Source: Pseudomonadota bacterium
GTDB taxonomy: Bacteria; Pseudomonadota; Alphaproteobacteria; Rhodospirillales; 2-02-FULL-58-16
NCBI GenBank assembly: GCA_022572335.1
Contig: JACZWD010000080.1
Coordinates: 1-10,557, forward strand
Length of the DNA: 10,557 bases
Direction: 5' to 3'
Positions 1-5,495 of the stretch are shown one piece after another. Each line of letters opens with the position of its first letter. Position 1 is the first letter of the stretch. The position numbers and the translations under genes are program-made. The notes under the pieces were generated by a model that was given only the letters and a program-made list of their open reading frames with translations, did not search any database and had not been told where the DNA came from.

Positions 1-2461
1 CGGCCTGGATTTCGTCGGCGGTGAAGCCGAGCGCGTGCAGCATGTCGAAGGACATGTCGTCCAGGCTTTCCGGCGCCAGGTCCAGGGTCTCGGTGCAGAA
101 CGCCTCGCCCAGGGTCCACTTGTTGAAGACGAACTTGATGTCGAAGGCGTCGGCCAGCGCCCCTTCCACGGCCTCGATGGCCTCGTCGGTGAAGTTCCTC
201 GTCCTCAGCGCCGCGTGGTCGATGCCCGGCGCCCCCTTCAGCGACCCGTGGCCGACCGCGTAGCGGACGATTCCGGCGATCTGTTCCTCGCTATAGCCGA
301 GGCTGGCCAGGGCCACCGGCACCATGTGGTTGATGATCTTGAAGTAGCCGCCCCCGGCCAGCCTCTTGAACTTGACCAGGGCGAAGTCGGGCTCGATGCC
401 GGTGGTGTCGCAGTCCATCACCAGCCCGATGGTGCCGGTGGGCGCGACGACGGAAACCTGCGCGTTGCGGTAGCCGTGGGCCTGGCCCAATTCCAGCGCC
501 CTGTCCCAGGCCCGGCGGGCCGCCTGCGCCAGGTCCGCGTGCGGACACGCCTCGGCGTCCAGCGGCACCGGCGGCACGGACAGGCCGTCGTACCCGTCGC
601 GGTCGCCGTGGGCGGCGCGGCGGTGGTTGCGAATGACCCGGAGCATGGCCTCGCGGTTTTCCGCGAAACTCGGAAAAGCGCCCATCTCGGCGGCCATTTC
701 GGCCGACGTGGCATAGGCGACGCCGGTCATGAGGGCGGAGACGGCGGCGCAGACGGCGCGGCCGCTGTCCGAATCGTAGGCGATGCCCGACGCCATCAGG
801 TAGCCACCGATGTTGGCGAACCCCAGGCCCAGGGTGCGGAACCGATAAGACAGCTCGGCGATGCGCCGGGACGGGAACTGGGCCATCAGCACCGAAATCT
901 CCAGGGTCACCGTCCACAGCCTGACCGCATGCTCGAAGGCGCCGACGTCGAACGCGCCGTCGTCGTTGCGGAAGGCCATCAGGTTGAGCGAGGCCAGGTT
1001 GCACGCCGTGTCGTCCAGGAACATGTACTCCGAGCACGGGTTGGAGGCGTTGATGCGGCCGCTGGCGGGGCACGTATGCCACTCGTTGATGGTGGTGTCG
1101 TACTGCAGGCCGGGATCGGCGCACGCCCAGGCGGCGTAGGCGATATCCTCCCACAGGTCGCGGGCGCGCAGGCGCTCGGCCACCGCGCCGTCGGTGCGGC
1201 GGATGAGCTCCCATTCGCCGTCGTCCCGCACCCTCTCCAGGAAGGCGTTGGACACGCGGACGCTGTTGTTGGCGTTCTGGCCCGACACGGTCCTGTAGGA
1301 TTCCGACTCCCAGTCGGTGTCGAACACCGGGAAGGCGATCTCGGTGTATCCCTGCTGGGCGAACTGGATGACCCGCTGGACGTAGTTCTCCGGGATCATC
1401 GCCTGGCGCGCCGCCACCACGGCTTTGCGCAGCGCGCCGTTGGCCTTGACGTCGAAGCGGTCGTCGCCGTCGCCGTCGCCGTCGCGGCAGGCGCCCATCA
1501 CCGCGTTCAAATGCTTGTCCGCCAGCCTGGAGCCGGCGACCAGGGACGCCACCTTCTGCTCCTCGTGGACCTTCCAGTTGATGAACGCCCCGATGTCCGG
1601 GTGGTCGATGTCGACGACCACCATCTTGGCGGCGCGGCGCGTGGTGCCGCCCGATTTGATGGCGCCGGCGGCGCGGTCGCCGATCTTCAGGAAGCTCATC
1701 AGGCCCGAGGACTTGCCGCCCCCCGACAGGGGCTCGTCGGCGGCCCTGAGGCTGGAGAAATTGGTGCCCGTGCCGGACCCGTATTTGAACAGGCGCGCCT
1801 CGCGCACCCACAGGTCCATGATGCCGCCTTCGTTGACCAGGTCGTCGTTGATGCCCTGGATGAAGCAGGCGTGGGGCTGGGGATGCTCGTAAGCCGACTC
1901 CGACGGGGCCGTTTCGCCGGTCCGGTGGTCCACGTACCAGTGGCCCTGGGCCGGCCCGTCGATGCCGTAGGCCCAGTGAAGCCCGGTGTTGAACCATTGG
2001 GGAGAGTTGGGCGCGCCCACCTGGGCGCACAGCATGTAGCGCATCTCGTCGAAGTAGGCGCGGGCGTCGGCCTCCGCATCGAAGTGGCCGCCCTTCCAGC
2101 CCCAATAGGTCCAGGTGCCGGCCAAGCGGTCGAAGATCTGCCTGGCGCTGGTTTCGCCGCCGGTGCGTTCCTCCTTGGCCAGCGCCTTCAGGGCCTTTTC
2201 GTCGGGGACGTGCCGCCACAGCCACGCAGGGACGTCGGTCTCCTCGACGGGTTTGAGCTTGCGGGCCACCCCGGCCCTGCGCAAATACTTCTGGGCCAGC
2301 ACGTCGCAGGCGACCTGGGACCAGGCGGCCGGCGCCTCGAATTCGTCGAGCCGGAACACCACCGAGCCGTCCGGGTTGCGGATCTGGCTGGAAACGGTGG
2401 CGAAGGCCAAGGAGTCGTAAGGCGAGAAGTCTTCTCTGGTGAAATGCCGCGCGATCCGCAT
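1..2461 (-). CDS. nrdJ: Class II (adenosylcobalamin-dependent) ribonucleotide reductase, N-terminal part; runs off left edge
   Basis: This enzyme reduces ribonucleotides to deoxyribonucleotides for DNA synthesis in the cytoplasm, using coenzyme B12 to make a thiyl radical, so it works with or without oxygen. The first 820 codons are visible; the family in alphaproteobacteria usually has about 1200 residues, so roughly the last third lies outside. Visible motifs: HACFIQG with Cys199 (first redox cysteine), NPCSEYM with Asn474, Cys476 (thiyl radical position) and Glu478, DTACNLASLNL with Cys487 (second redox cysteine), and the phosphate-binding PTGTIG at 674-679. The start MRIARHFTREDFSPYD followed by IRNPDGSVVFRL matches the family N-terminus; a purine-rich GTGGGGGAGAC lies just before the ATG. 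A (GD)n stretch at about 327-333 is encoded by a hexanucleotide repeat. The family assignment is firm; the class II call rests on overall similarity to NrdJ, since the three cysteines alone are shared with other classes. Confidence 0.95.
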   Translation of the reverse strand, partial: MRIARHFTREDFSPYDSLAFATVSSQIRNPDGSVVFRLDEFEAPAAWSQVACDVLAQKYLRRAGVARKLKPVEETDVPAWLWRHVPDEKALKALAKEERTGGETSARQIFDRLAGTWTYWGWKGGHFDAEADARAYFDEMRYMLCAQVGAPNSPQWFNTGLHWAYGIDGPAQGHWYVDHRTGETAPSESAYEHPQPHACFIQGINDDLVNEGGIMDLWVREARLFKYGSGTGTNFSSLRAADEPLSGGGKSSGLMSFLKIGDRAAGAIKSGGTTRRAAKMVVVDIDHPDIGAFINWKVHEEQKVASLVAGSRLADKHLNAVMGACRDGDGDGDDRFDVKANGALRKAVVAARQAMIPENYVQRVIQFAQQGYTEIAFPVFDTDWESESYRTVSGQNANNSVRVSNAFLERVRDDGEWELIRRTDGAVAERLRARDLWEDIAYAAWACADPGLQYDTTINEWHTCPASGRINASNPCSEYMFLDDTACNLASLNLMAFRNDDGAFDVGAFEHAVRLWTVTLEISVLMAQFPSRRIAELSYRFRTLGLGFANIGGYLMASGIAYDSDSGRAVCAAVSALMTGVAYATSAEMAAEMGAFPSFAENREAMLRVIRNHRRAAHGDRDGYDGLSVPPVPLDAEACPHADLAQAARRAWDRALELGQAHGYRNAQVSVVAPTGTIGLVMDCDTTGIEPDFALVKFKRLAGGGYFKIINHMVPVALASLGYSEEQIAGIVRYAVGHGSLKGAPGIDHAALRTRNFTDEAIEAVEGALADAFDIKFVFNKWTLGEAFCTETLDLAPESLDDMSFDMLHALGFTADEIQA

Positions 2462-2534
2462 GTCTCCCCCACTCCCCTTTGGCTCGCCGTTCCGAGCCTT
2501 CGAGCCCCCTTGCCGTCCCCGCCGCCGCGAGATA

Positions 2535-2567
2535 TGGTGTTCACCACAACATCACGTGACCGTGATG
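2535..2567. promoter_or_regulatory. Two adjacent inverted repeats upstream of nrdJ
   Basis: TGGTG-TT-CACCA (2535-2546) is followed directly by CATCACG-TGAC-CGTGATG (2550-2567), both with perfect arms (5 and 7 bp). They lie 74-106 bp upstream of the nrdJ start, where an operator or a 5' UTR hairpin would be expected. I do not see a cobalamin riboswitch B12 box here, and neither repeat matches the NrdR box pattern. Function is inferred from position only. Confidence 0.35.
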
Positions 2568-2605
2568 GGACGAACCACCACATGTAGCGTATGACGCCCC
2601 CGGAT

Positions 2606-2690
2606 CGCAACAGATATTTTCAAGATTTTGTGGATTAGCGCAAAATAAGTACTGGATATAGCGTTACGACGTAATTTTACGACGTCATCA
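2606..2690. promoter_or_regulatory. AT-rich divergent promoter region between nrdJ and the NDUFA12 gene
   Basis: This stretch is clearly AT-rich in an otherwise very GC-rich window and lies between divergent genes, so both promoters are probably here. It holds a direct repeat TTACGACGT (2664-2672 and 2677-2685, 13-bp period); the overlap of the two copies also makes the inverted repeat CGTAA-TT-TTACG. TGTGGATTA at 2629-2637 is one base from a DnaA box. I could not pick a convincing -35/-10 pair on either strand. Confidence 0.4.
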
Positions 2691-2695
2691 ACGGT

Positions 2696-2873
2696 CCTTG
2701 GCGACGGCGCGGGCGAACCAAGGGGGTGGGGCCCGCGAGAGGCGCGCGGCCGCCGTCCGGCCGATCTCCCTGGGGCGCCGGACGGGCTGGACGACGGGTT
2801 GGGCAGGTGCCATATTTCCCTTGCCGGCCCCGCGTCGTCGGCGCCGGCGTCCCGCGGTCGCCCCAGGGGCCGG
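2696..2873 (+). other. GC-rich, potentially structured leader before the NDUFA12 gene
   Basis: The 230 bp between the AT-rich patch and the NDUFA12 start contain no gene I can support, although the NDUFA12 frame stays open back to 2698; that translation is Arg/Gly/Ala-rich low complexity and not family-like. The stretch holds perfect inverted repeats: CCTTGG/CCAAGG (2696-2701 with 2718-2723), CGCGGGC/GCCCGCG (2708-2714 with 2731-2737), CCGTCCGGC/GCCGGACGG (2753-2761 with 2777-2785) and CCGGCCCC/GGGGCCGG (2824-2831 with 2866-2873). The first two interleave in the order of an H-type pseudoknot. In sequence this rich in GC such stems can also arise by chance, so an RNA element is only a possibility. 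Confidence 0.3.
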
Positions 2874-2922
2874 TTCGTCGGTGGCCAGGGCGCGGCCCAG
2901 TCAAGCCTTCGTTTGGATTGCC

Positions 2923-3279
2923 ATGCATATCGGGACTCTTCTGTACACGTGGTTCAACGGGAAACTGGTCGGCATCGACGAGTTCTCCAACCGGTACTAC
3001 CGCGGAAAAGGCAAGCGGCTCCACGGGCGGGAGCGCCGCTGGGTCATTTTCAAGGGCGAGGCGGAGGCCTCGAAGGTGCCGCCCGAATGGCACGCCTGGC
3101 TCCATCACACCACGGACGCCCCGCTGACCGAAAGCGCGGCCCAGGCCCTGCCCTGGCAGAAGATACATGTGCCGAACCTGACCGGCACGCCTGACGCCTA
3201 CCGGCCGCGCGGCCATGACCTTAAAGGCGGCAGGCGCGCCGCGGCCGCCGGCGACTACGAGCCGTGGACGCCGGAGTGA
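2923..3279 (+). CDS. NDUFA12-family NADH:ubiquinone oxidoreductase accessory subunit (17.2 kDa subunit type)
   Basis: This family includes the accessory NDUFA12 subunit of respiratory complex I in alphaproteobacteria and mitochondria; it sits on the matrix/cytoplasmic side of the enzyme. The 118-residue product has the family pattern: IGTLLYTWFNGKLVG at 3-17, DEFSNRYYRGKG at 19-30, GRERRWVIFKGEAEASKVP at 35-53, then PPEWHAWLHHTTDAP at 53-67. The C-terminal PNLTGTPDAYRPRG is also typical. I chose ATG 2923 because the family similarity starts right there; the frame is open upstream to 2698 but that part is not family-like. Only a weak GGA (2915-2917) precedes this ATG. It heads a plus-strand group with mlaD and DUF2155 genes, an arrangement common in alphaproteobacteria. 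Its TGA overlaps an ATG (TGATG at 3277-3281) that opens a 20-codon frame ending just past the start of the next gene. Confidence 0.9.
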   Translation: MHIGTLLYTWFNGKLVGIDEFSNRYYRGKGKRLHGRERRWVIFKGEAEASKVPPEWHAWLHHTTDAPLTESAAQALPWQKIHVPNLTGTPDAYRPRGHDLKGGRRAAAAGDYEPWTPE

Positions 3280-3330
3280 TGGCGATCCCCTTGCCCGACA
3301 GACCCGCCCAGGGGGCGAACCGGGGCGCCG

Positions 3331-3807
3331 ATGTCCCCTAACGCCAAGGAAATTACCGTCGGCGGGCAGGCGTTCCTGGCCCTTGCCCTGTTGCTCGGGT
3401 TCCTGTACGGGGGCCGCGAACTGACGGCGAGAGCGGCGAGCAACGACTACCTTGTCATCGCCACGTTCAACCGGGTCGACGGCCTTGCCGTGGGGGCGCC
3501 GGTACGCCTGGCCGGCATCCAGGTCGGCACCGTGGACGGGCAGTATCTCGACGTCTACTACCGGGCGGTGACCACCCTGAAAATCGATGCGGACGTCAAA
3601 CTGCCCACCGACACCTCGGTCGCCATCCACACCGACGGCCTGTTCGGGACCAAGTACGTGGTGCTGGAGCCCGGCGGAGACGAGGAATTCATGGGTGACG
3701 GTGACGAGATCAACTTTACCCAGGACGCCGTGATCGTCGCCGAGCTGCTCGAGCTGATCATCGCCCAGGGCAAGGCGAACCGCAAACGACGGACCGGCAA
3801 GGAGTGA
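3331..3807 (+). CDS. mlaD: MlaD-type MCE-domain protein, first copy
   Basis: MCE proteins of the MlaD type form a hexameric ring in the periplasm, anchored to the inner membrane, and bind phospholipids for the MlaFEDB ABC transporter that keeps the outer membrane asymmetric. The 158-residue product has one N-terminal membrane segment (about residues 10-29, GQAFLALALLLGFLYGG) and one MCE domain (about 39-115) with the marks FNRVDGLAVGAPVRLAGIQVG and GLFGTKYVVLEPG. The C-terminus has a short amphipathic stretch VAELLELIIAQ and a basic tail. ATG 3331 gives a natural N-terminus, but the ribosome site is weak (GGGGCG) and a 20-codon out-of-frame ORF (3279-3341) overlaps the start, so coupling is possible. 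It differs strongly from the second copy and could form a mixed ring with it. No mlaE or mlaF gene is in the window. Confidence 0.85.
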   Translation: MSPNAKEITVGGQAFLALALLLGFLYGGRELTARAASNDYLVIATFNRVDGLAVGAPVRLAGIQVGTVDGQYLDVYYRAVTTLKIDADVKLPTDTSVAIHTDGLFGTKYVVLEPGGDEEFMGDGDEINFTQDAVIVAELLELIIAQGKANRKRRTGKE

Positions 3808-3809
3808 CC

Positions 3810-3839
3810 TAGCCATGCGTAGACATAGCCATGCGTAGA
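3810..3839 (+). repeat. Tandem duplication of the start region of the second mlaD
   Basis: TAGCCATGCGTAGA occurs twice with a 16-bp period (3810-3823 and 3826-3839). Each copy holds an ATG. The first ATG (3815) has the good ribosome site AAGGAG about 10 nt upstream but runs out of frame to a TAG at 3836-3838 after seven codons; the second ATG (3831) opens the real gene. The stop of the mini-frame thus overlaps the first codons of mlaD, which fits termination and re-initiation. Confidence 0.8.
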
Positions 3840-4295
3840 AATGCCATCGAAACCGTGATGGGCGCCGTCGTTCTGCTGGTCGCCGGGGGGTTCGTCTTCT
3901 TTGCCTACGACATGGCCCAGGTCAAGGCCGTGGAGGGCTACGAGGTCACCGCGCTCTTCTACAAGATCGGCGGGCTGAACGAGGGCAGCGACGTGCGCAT
4001 CAGCGGCATCAAGGTGGGCACGGTCATCGACCACGAGCTGGATCCCGAGTCCTACGACGCCCGGGTCAGGATGACGATCACGCGCGAGGTCAAGCTGCCC
4101 GTGGACACCGTCGCCTCCATCGCCAGCGAAGGCCTGCTCGGCGGCAAGTACGTGCGCCTGGAGCCGGGAACCGACAAGTCGTACATCAAGGACGGCGGCA
4201 CCATCACCAAGACCAAGGACTTCCGGTCGCTGGAGGACCAGGTGGGGGAAATCATATTCCTGGCCACCGGCGGCGACGAGGGGGGCGCGAAATAG
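3831..4295 (+). CDS. mlaD: MlaD, outer membrane lipid asymmetry MCE-domain protein, second copy
   Basis: This is the more canonical MlaD of the pair: MRRNAIETVMGAVVLLVAGG with a membrane segment at about residues 8-26, then one MCE domain at about 37-115 with FYKIGGLNEGSDVRISGIKVG and SEGLLGGKYVRLEPG. After the domain comes TKTKDFRSLEDQVGEIIFLA, the C-terminal helix that in MlaD rings lines the central hydrophobic pore. Length, 154 residues, is normal for alphaproteobacterial MlaD. It would bind phospholipid in the periplasm for the MlaFEDB transporter, whose other genes are not in the window. The gene follows the first mlaD by 23 nt, so the two are probably co-transcribed. The start region is duplicated; ATG 3831 is the only one in frame, yet the best ribosome site is about 26 nt upstream, spaced for the out-of-frame ATG at 3815. 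Confidence 0.92.
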   Translation: MRRNAIETVMGAVVLLVAGGFVFFAYDMAQVKAVEGYEVTALFYKIGGLNEGSDVRISGIKVGTVIDHELDPESYDARVRMTITREVKLPVDTVASIASEGLLGGKYVRLEPGTDKSYIKDGGTITKTKDFRSLEDQVGEIIFLATGGDEGGAK

Positions 4296-4324
4296 CGCCG
4301 GCGGGCGGGGTCCCGGACGCCATG

Positions 4325-4430
4325 CCGGCGACGCCCGTTTCGTCGCCGGGGTGCGCCCGGCGGCGGCGGCGCTCCGCGGAAACAGGACACCGGGCCGCCG
4401 CGGAGGTCCGTTCGCGTTTTGCCGCGGCAA
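4325..4430. other. Cluster of three perfect inverted repeats between mlaD and the DUF2155 gene
   Basis: The 184-bp gap 4296-4479 has no gene. It holds CCGGCGAC/GTCGCCGG (4325-4332 with 4342-4349, 9-nt loop), CTCCGCGG/CCGCGGAG (4372-4379 with 4398-4405, 18-nt loop) and the 12-bp palindrome TTGCCGCGGCAA (4419-4430). None is followed by a run of T, so a standard intrinsic terminator is not evident. The first could still stop or stabilise the mlaD transcript; the palindrome sits 50 bp before the DUF2155 start, where an operator could be. Confidence 0.45.
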
Positions 4431-4461
4431 TGCCCATAGTATTGACCATTGGGTTAAAACC

Positions 4462-4469
4462 GGAGGAGG
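4462..4469 (+). promoter_or_regulatory. Strong ribosome binding site deciding a TTG start
   Basis: GGAGGAGG lies 10 nt before TTG 4480. No ATG or GTG in this frame lies near it, and translation from the TTG gives a clean signal peptide, so this site fixes the start of the DUF2155 gene. Confidence 0.7.
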
Positions 4470-4479
4470 CCTGATTCCG

Positions 4480-4887
4480 TTGCCGCATCGCTTTCTGGGC
4501 CCCTTTGTGGCGGCGGCCGTGGCGGCGGCGCCGGCCTTCGCCGAGCCTTACGAGGTCGCCGTGCTGCAGGGCCTGGACAAGGTGACGGCGCGGGTGTCCA
4601 CCATCGAGGCGCCCGTGGGCCAGGTGGTGCGCTTCGGTACCCTAGAGATCGTCGCCCGCAGTTGTGACAAGCGGCCGCCCGAGGAAACCCCGGAAAGCGC
4701 CGCCTTCGTGGACATCTGGGAGGTCCGCCCCGGAGAGCCGGCGGTCACCCTGTTCCGCGGCTGGATGTTCGCCTCCAGCCCCGCCCTTTCGGCCCTCGAG
4801 CACCCGGTCTACGACATCTGGGTCCTCGATTGCGCGAACACCTCCGCCAGCGCCGCGTCGACCTCCCAGGGTTCCAGGGCCGAATAG
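4480..4887 (+). CDS. Secreted DUF2155 domain protein (TTG start)
   Basis: DUF2155 proteins are small exported proteins of unknown function, common in alphaproteobacteria next to the complex I and acc/aat genes as here. From TTG 4480 the product has 135 residues: a signal peptide (about 1-21, cleavage after PAFA), then the family core with RFGTLEIVARSC (Cys62), RPPEETPESAAF, and GWMFASSPALSALEHPVYDIWVLDC ending at Cys118. The two cysteines are conserved in the family and may form a disulfide in the periplasm. I chose the TTG because of the strong GGAGGAGG site and the signal peptide it yields; the frame is open further upstream, but that part is not family-like. The last 26 codons overlap the 3' end of aat on the other strand, including the conserved end YDIWVLDC. 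The tail NTSASAASTSQGSRAE after the second Cys is unlikely to be conserved. Confidence 0.85.
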   Translation: MPHRFLGPFVAAAVAAAPAFAEPYEVAVLQGLDKVTARVSTIEAPVGQVVRFGTLEIVARSCDKRPPEETPESAAFVDIWEVRPGEPAVTLFRGWMFASSPALSALEHPVYDIWVLDCANTSASAASTSQGSRAE

Positions 4888-5495
4888 AACACGGCGCGGA
4901 TCTTGAGGGCGTCCTCGAGCCGCGTCAGGTACTCCCGGGCGGGGATCTCCACCACCCCGAACTGCCTCAGGTGGTCGGTGACGAACTGGCTGTCGAGGAG
5001 CACGAACCGCCCGCGCCTCAGGCGCGCCACCAGGTGCACCAGCGCCACCTTGCTGGCGTCGGTCACCGCCGAGAACATGCTCTCGCCGAAAAACGCCCCG
5101 CCCAGCGCGACCCCGTACAATCCGCCCACCAGCCGGCCGTCCTGCCAGGTTTCCACGCTGTGGACGAAACCCATGGTATGGAGCTCGACGTACGCCTCGA
5201 CGATCTCGTCGTTGATCCAGGTTTCCCGGCGGCCCCGCGCCCTGGCGGAGCAGGCGTGGATGACCGCTTCGCAGGCGGTGTCGCAGCGCACGTCGAAAAT
5301 TTCGCGGCTCACCTTTTTGCGCAGCGACCGCGGCACGTGGAAGGTATCCAGGGGCAGGATGCCGCGGAGCTCGGGGTCCACCCAGAAGATGGTGTCCGCG
5401 TGGCGGCTCTCGGCCATGGGGAAGATGCCGGCGGCGTAGGCGCGCAGCAGCAGCTTCGGCGTCAGCCGTTTGGGGCCTTTACCCGGTCTGCTCAT
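4809..5495 (-). CDS. aat: Leucyl/phenylalanyl-tRNA--protein transferase
   Basis: Aat transfers Leu or Phe from aminoacyl-tRNA to the N-terminal Arg or Lys of proteins, marking them for the ClpS-ClpAP protease (N-end rule) in the cytoplasm. The 228-residue product shows the family blocks in order: LLLRAYAAGIFPMAE (15-29), FWVDPELRGILPLD (37-50), ETWINDEIVEAYVELH (91-106), GFVHSVETW (109-117), GGLYGVALGGAFFGESMFS (124-142) and FVLLDSQFVTDHLRQFG (164-180). Length is typical. It is the last gene of the aroQ-accB-accC-aat operon; its start overlaps the accC stop by 17 bp, which suggests translational coupling. Its 3' end overlaps the convergent DUF2155 gene by 79 bp, leaving no room for an ordinary terminator between them. 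Confidence 0.95.
   Translation of the reverse strand: MSRPGKGPKRLTPKLLLRAYAAGIFPMAESRHADTIFWVDPELRGILPLDTFHVPRSLRKKVSREIFDVRCDTACEAVIHACSARARGRRETWINDEIVEAYVELHTMGFVHSVETWQDGRLVGGLYGVALGGAFFGESMFSAVTDASKVALVHLVARLRRGRFVLLDSQFVTDHLRQFGVVEIPAREYLTRLEDALKIRAVFYSALEPWEVDAALAEVFAQSRTQMS

Noticed and set aside
35..2587. Long plus-strand open frame (850 codons) opposite nrdJ
   Set aside because: It is the antisense shadow of nrdJ in GC-rich DNA; the minus-strand frame has clear reductase motifs and this one has none.
2629..2637. DnaA box upstream of nrdJ as a firm feature
   Set aside because: One mismatch to the 9-mer; matches of this quality are expected a few times in 10 kb by chance, so it is only mentioned.
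2462..2700. Cobalamin riboswitch or NrdR boxes upstream of nrdJ
   Set aside because: I looked on the minus strand for the B12 box and for paired NrdR-like palindromes and saw no acceptable match.
2698..2922. N-terminal extension of the NDUFA12 protein
   Set aside because: The 75 extra codons are Arg/Gly/Ala-rich with no family similarity; the protein family starts at the ATG at 2923.
2677..3816. Long minus-strand open frame opposite the NDUFA12 and first mlaD genes
   Set aside because: It has no recognisable motif and covers two genes with clear family signatures on the other strand.
4442..4447. TTGACC as a -35 box for the DUF2155 gene
   Set aside because: A matching -10 would fall on the ribosome site, too close to the TTG start.
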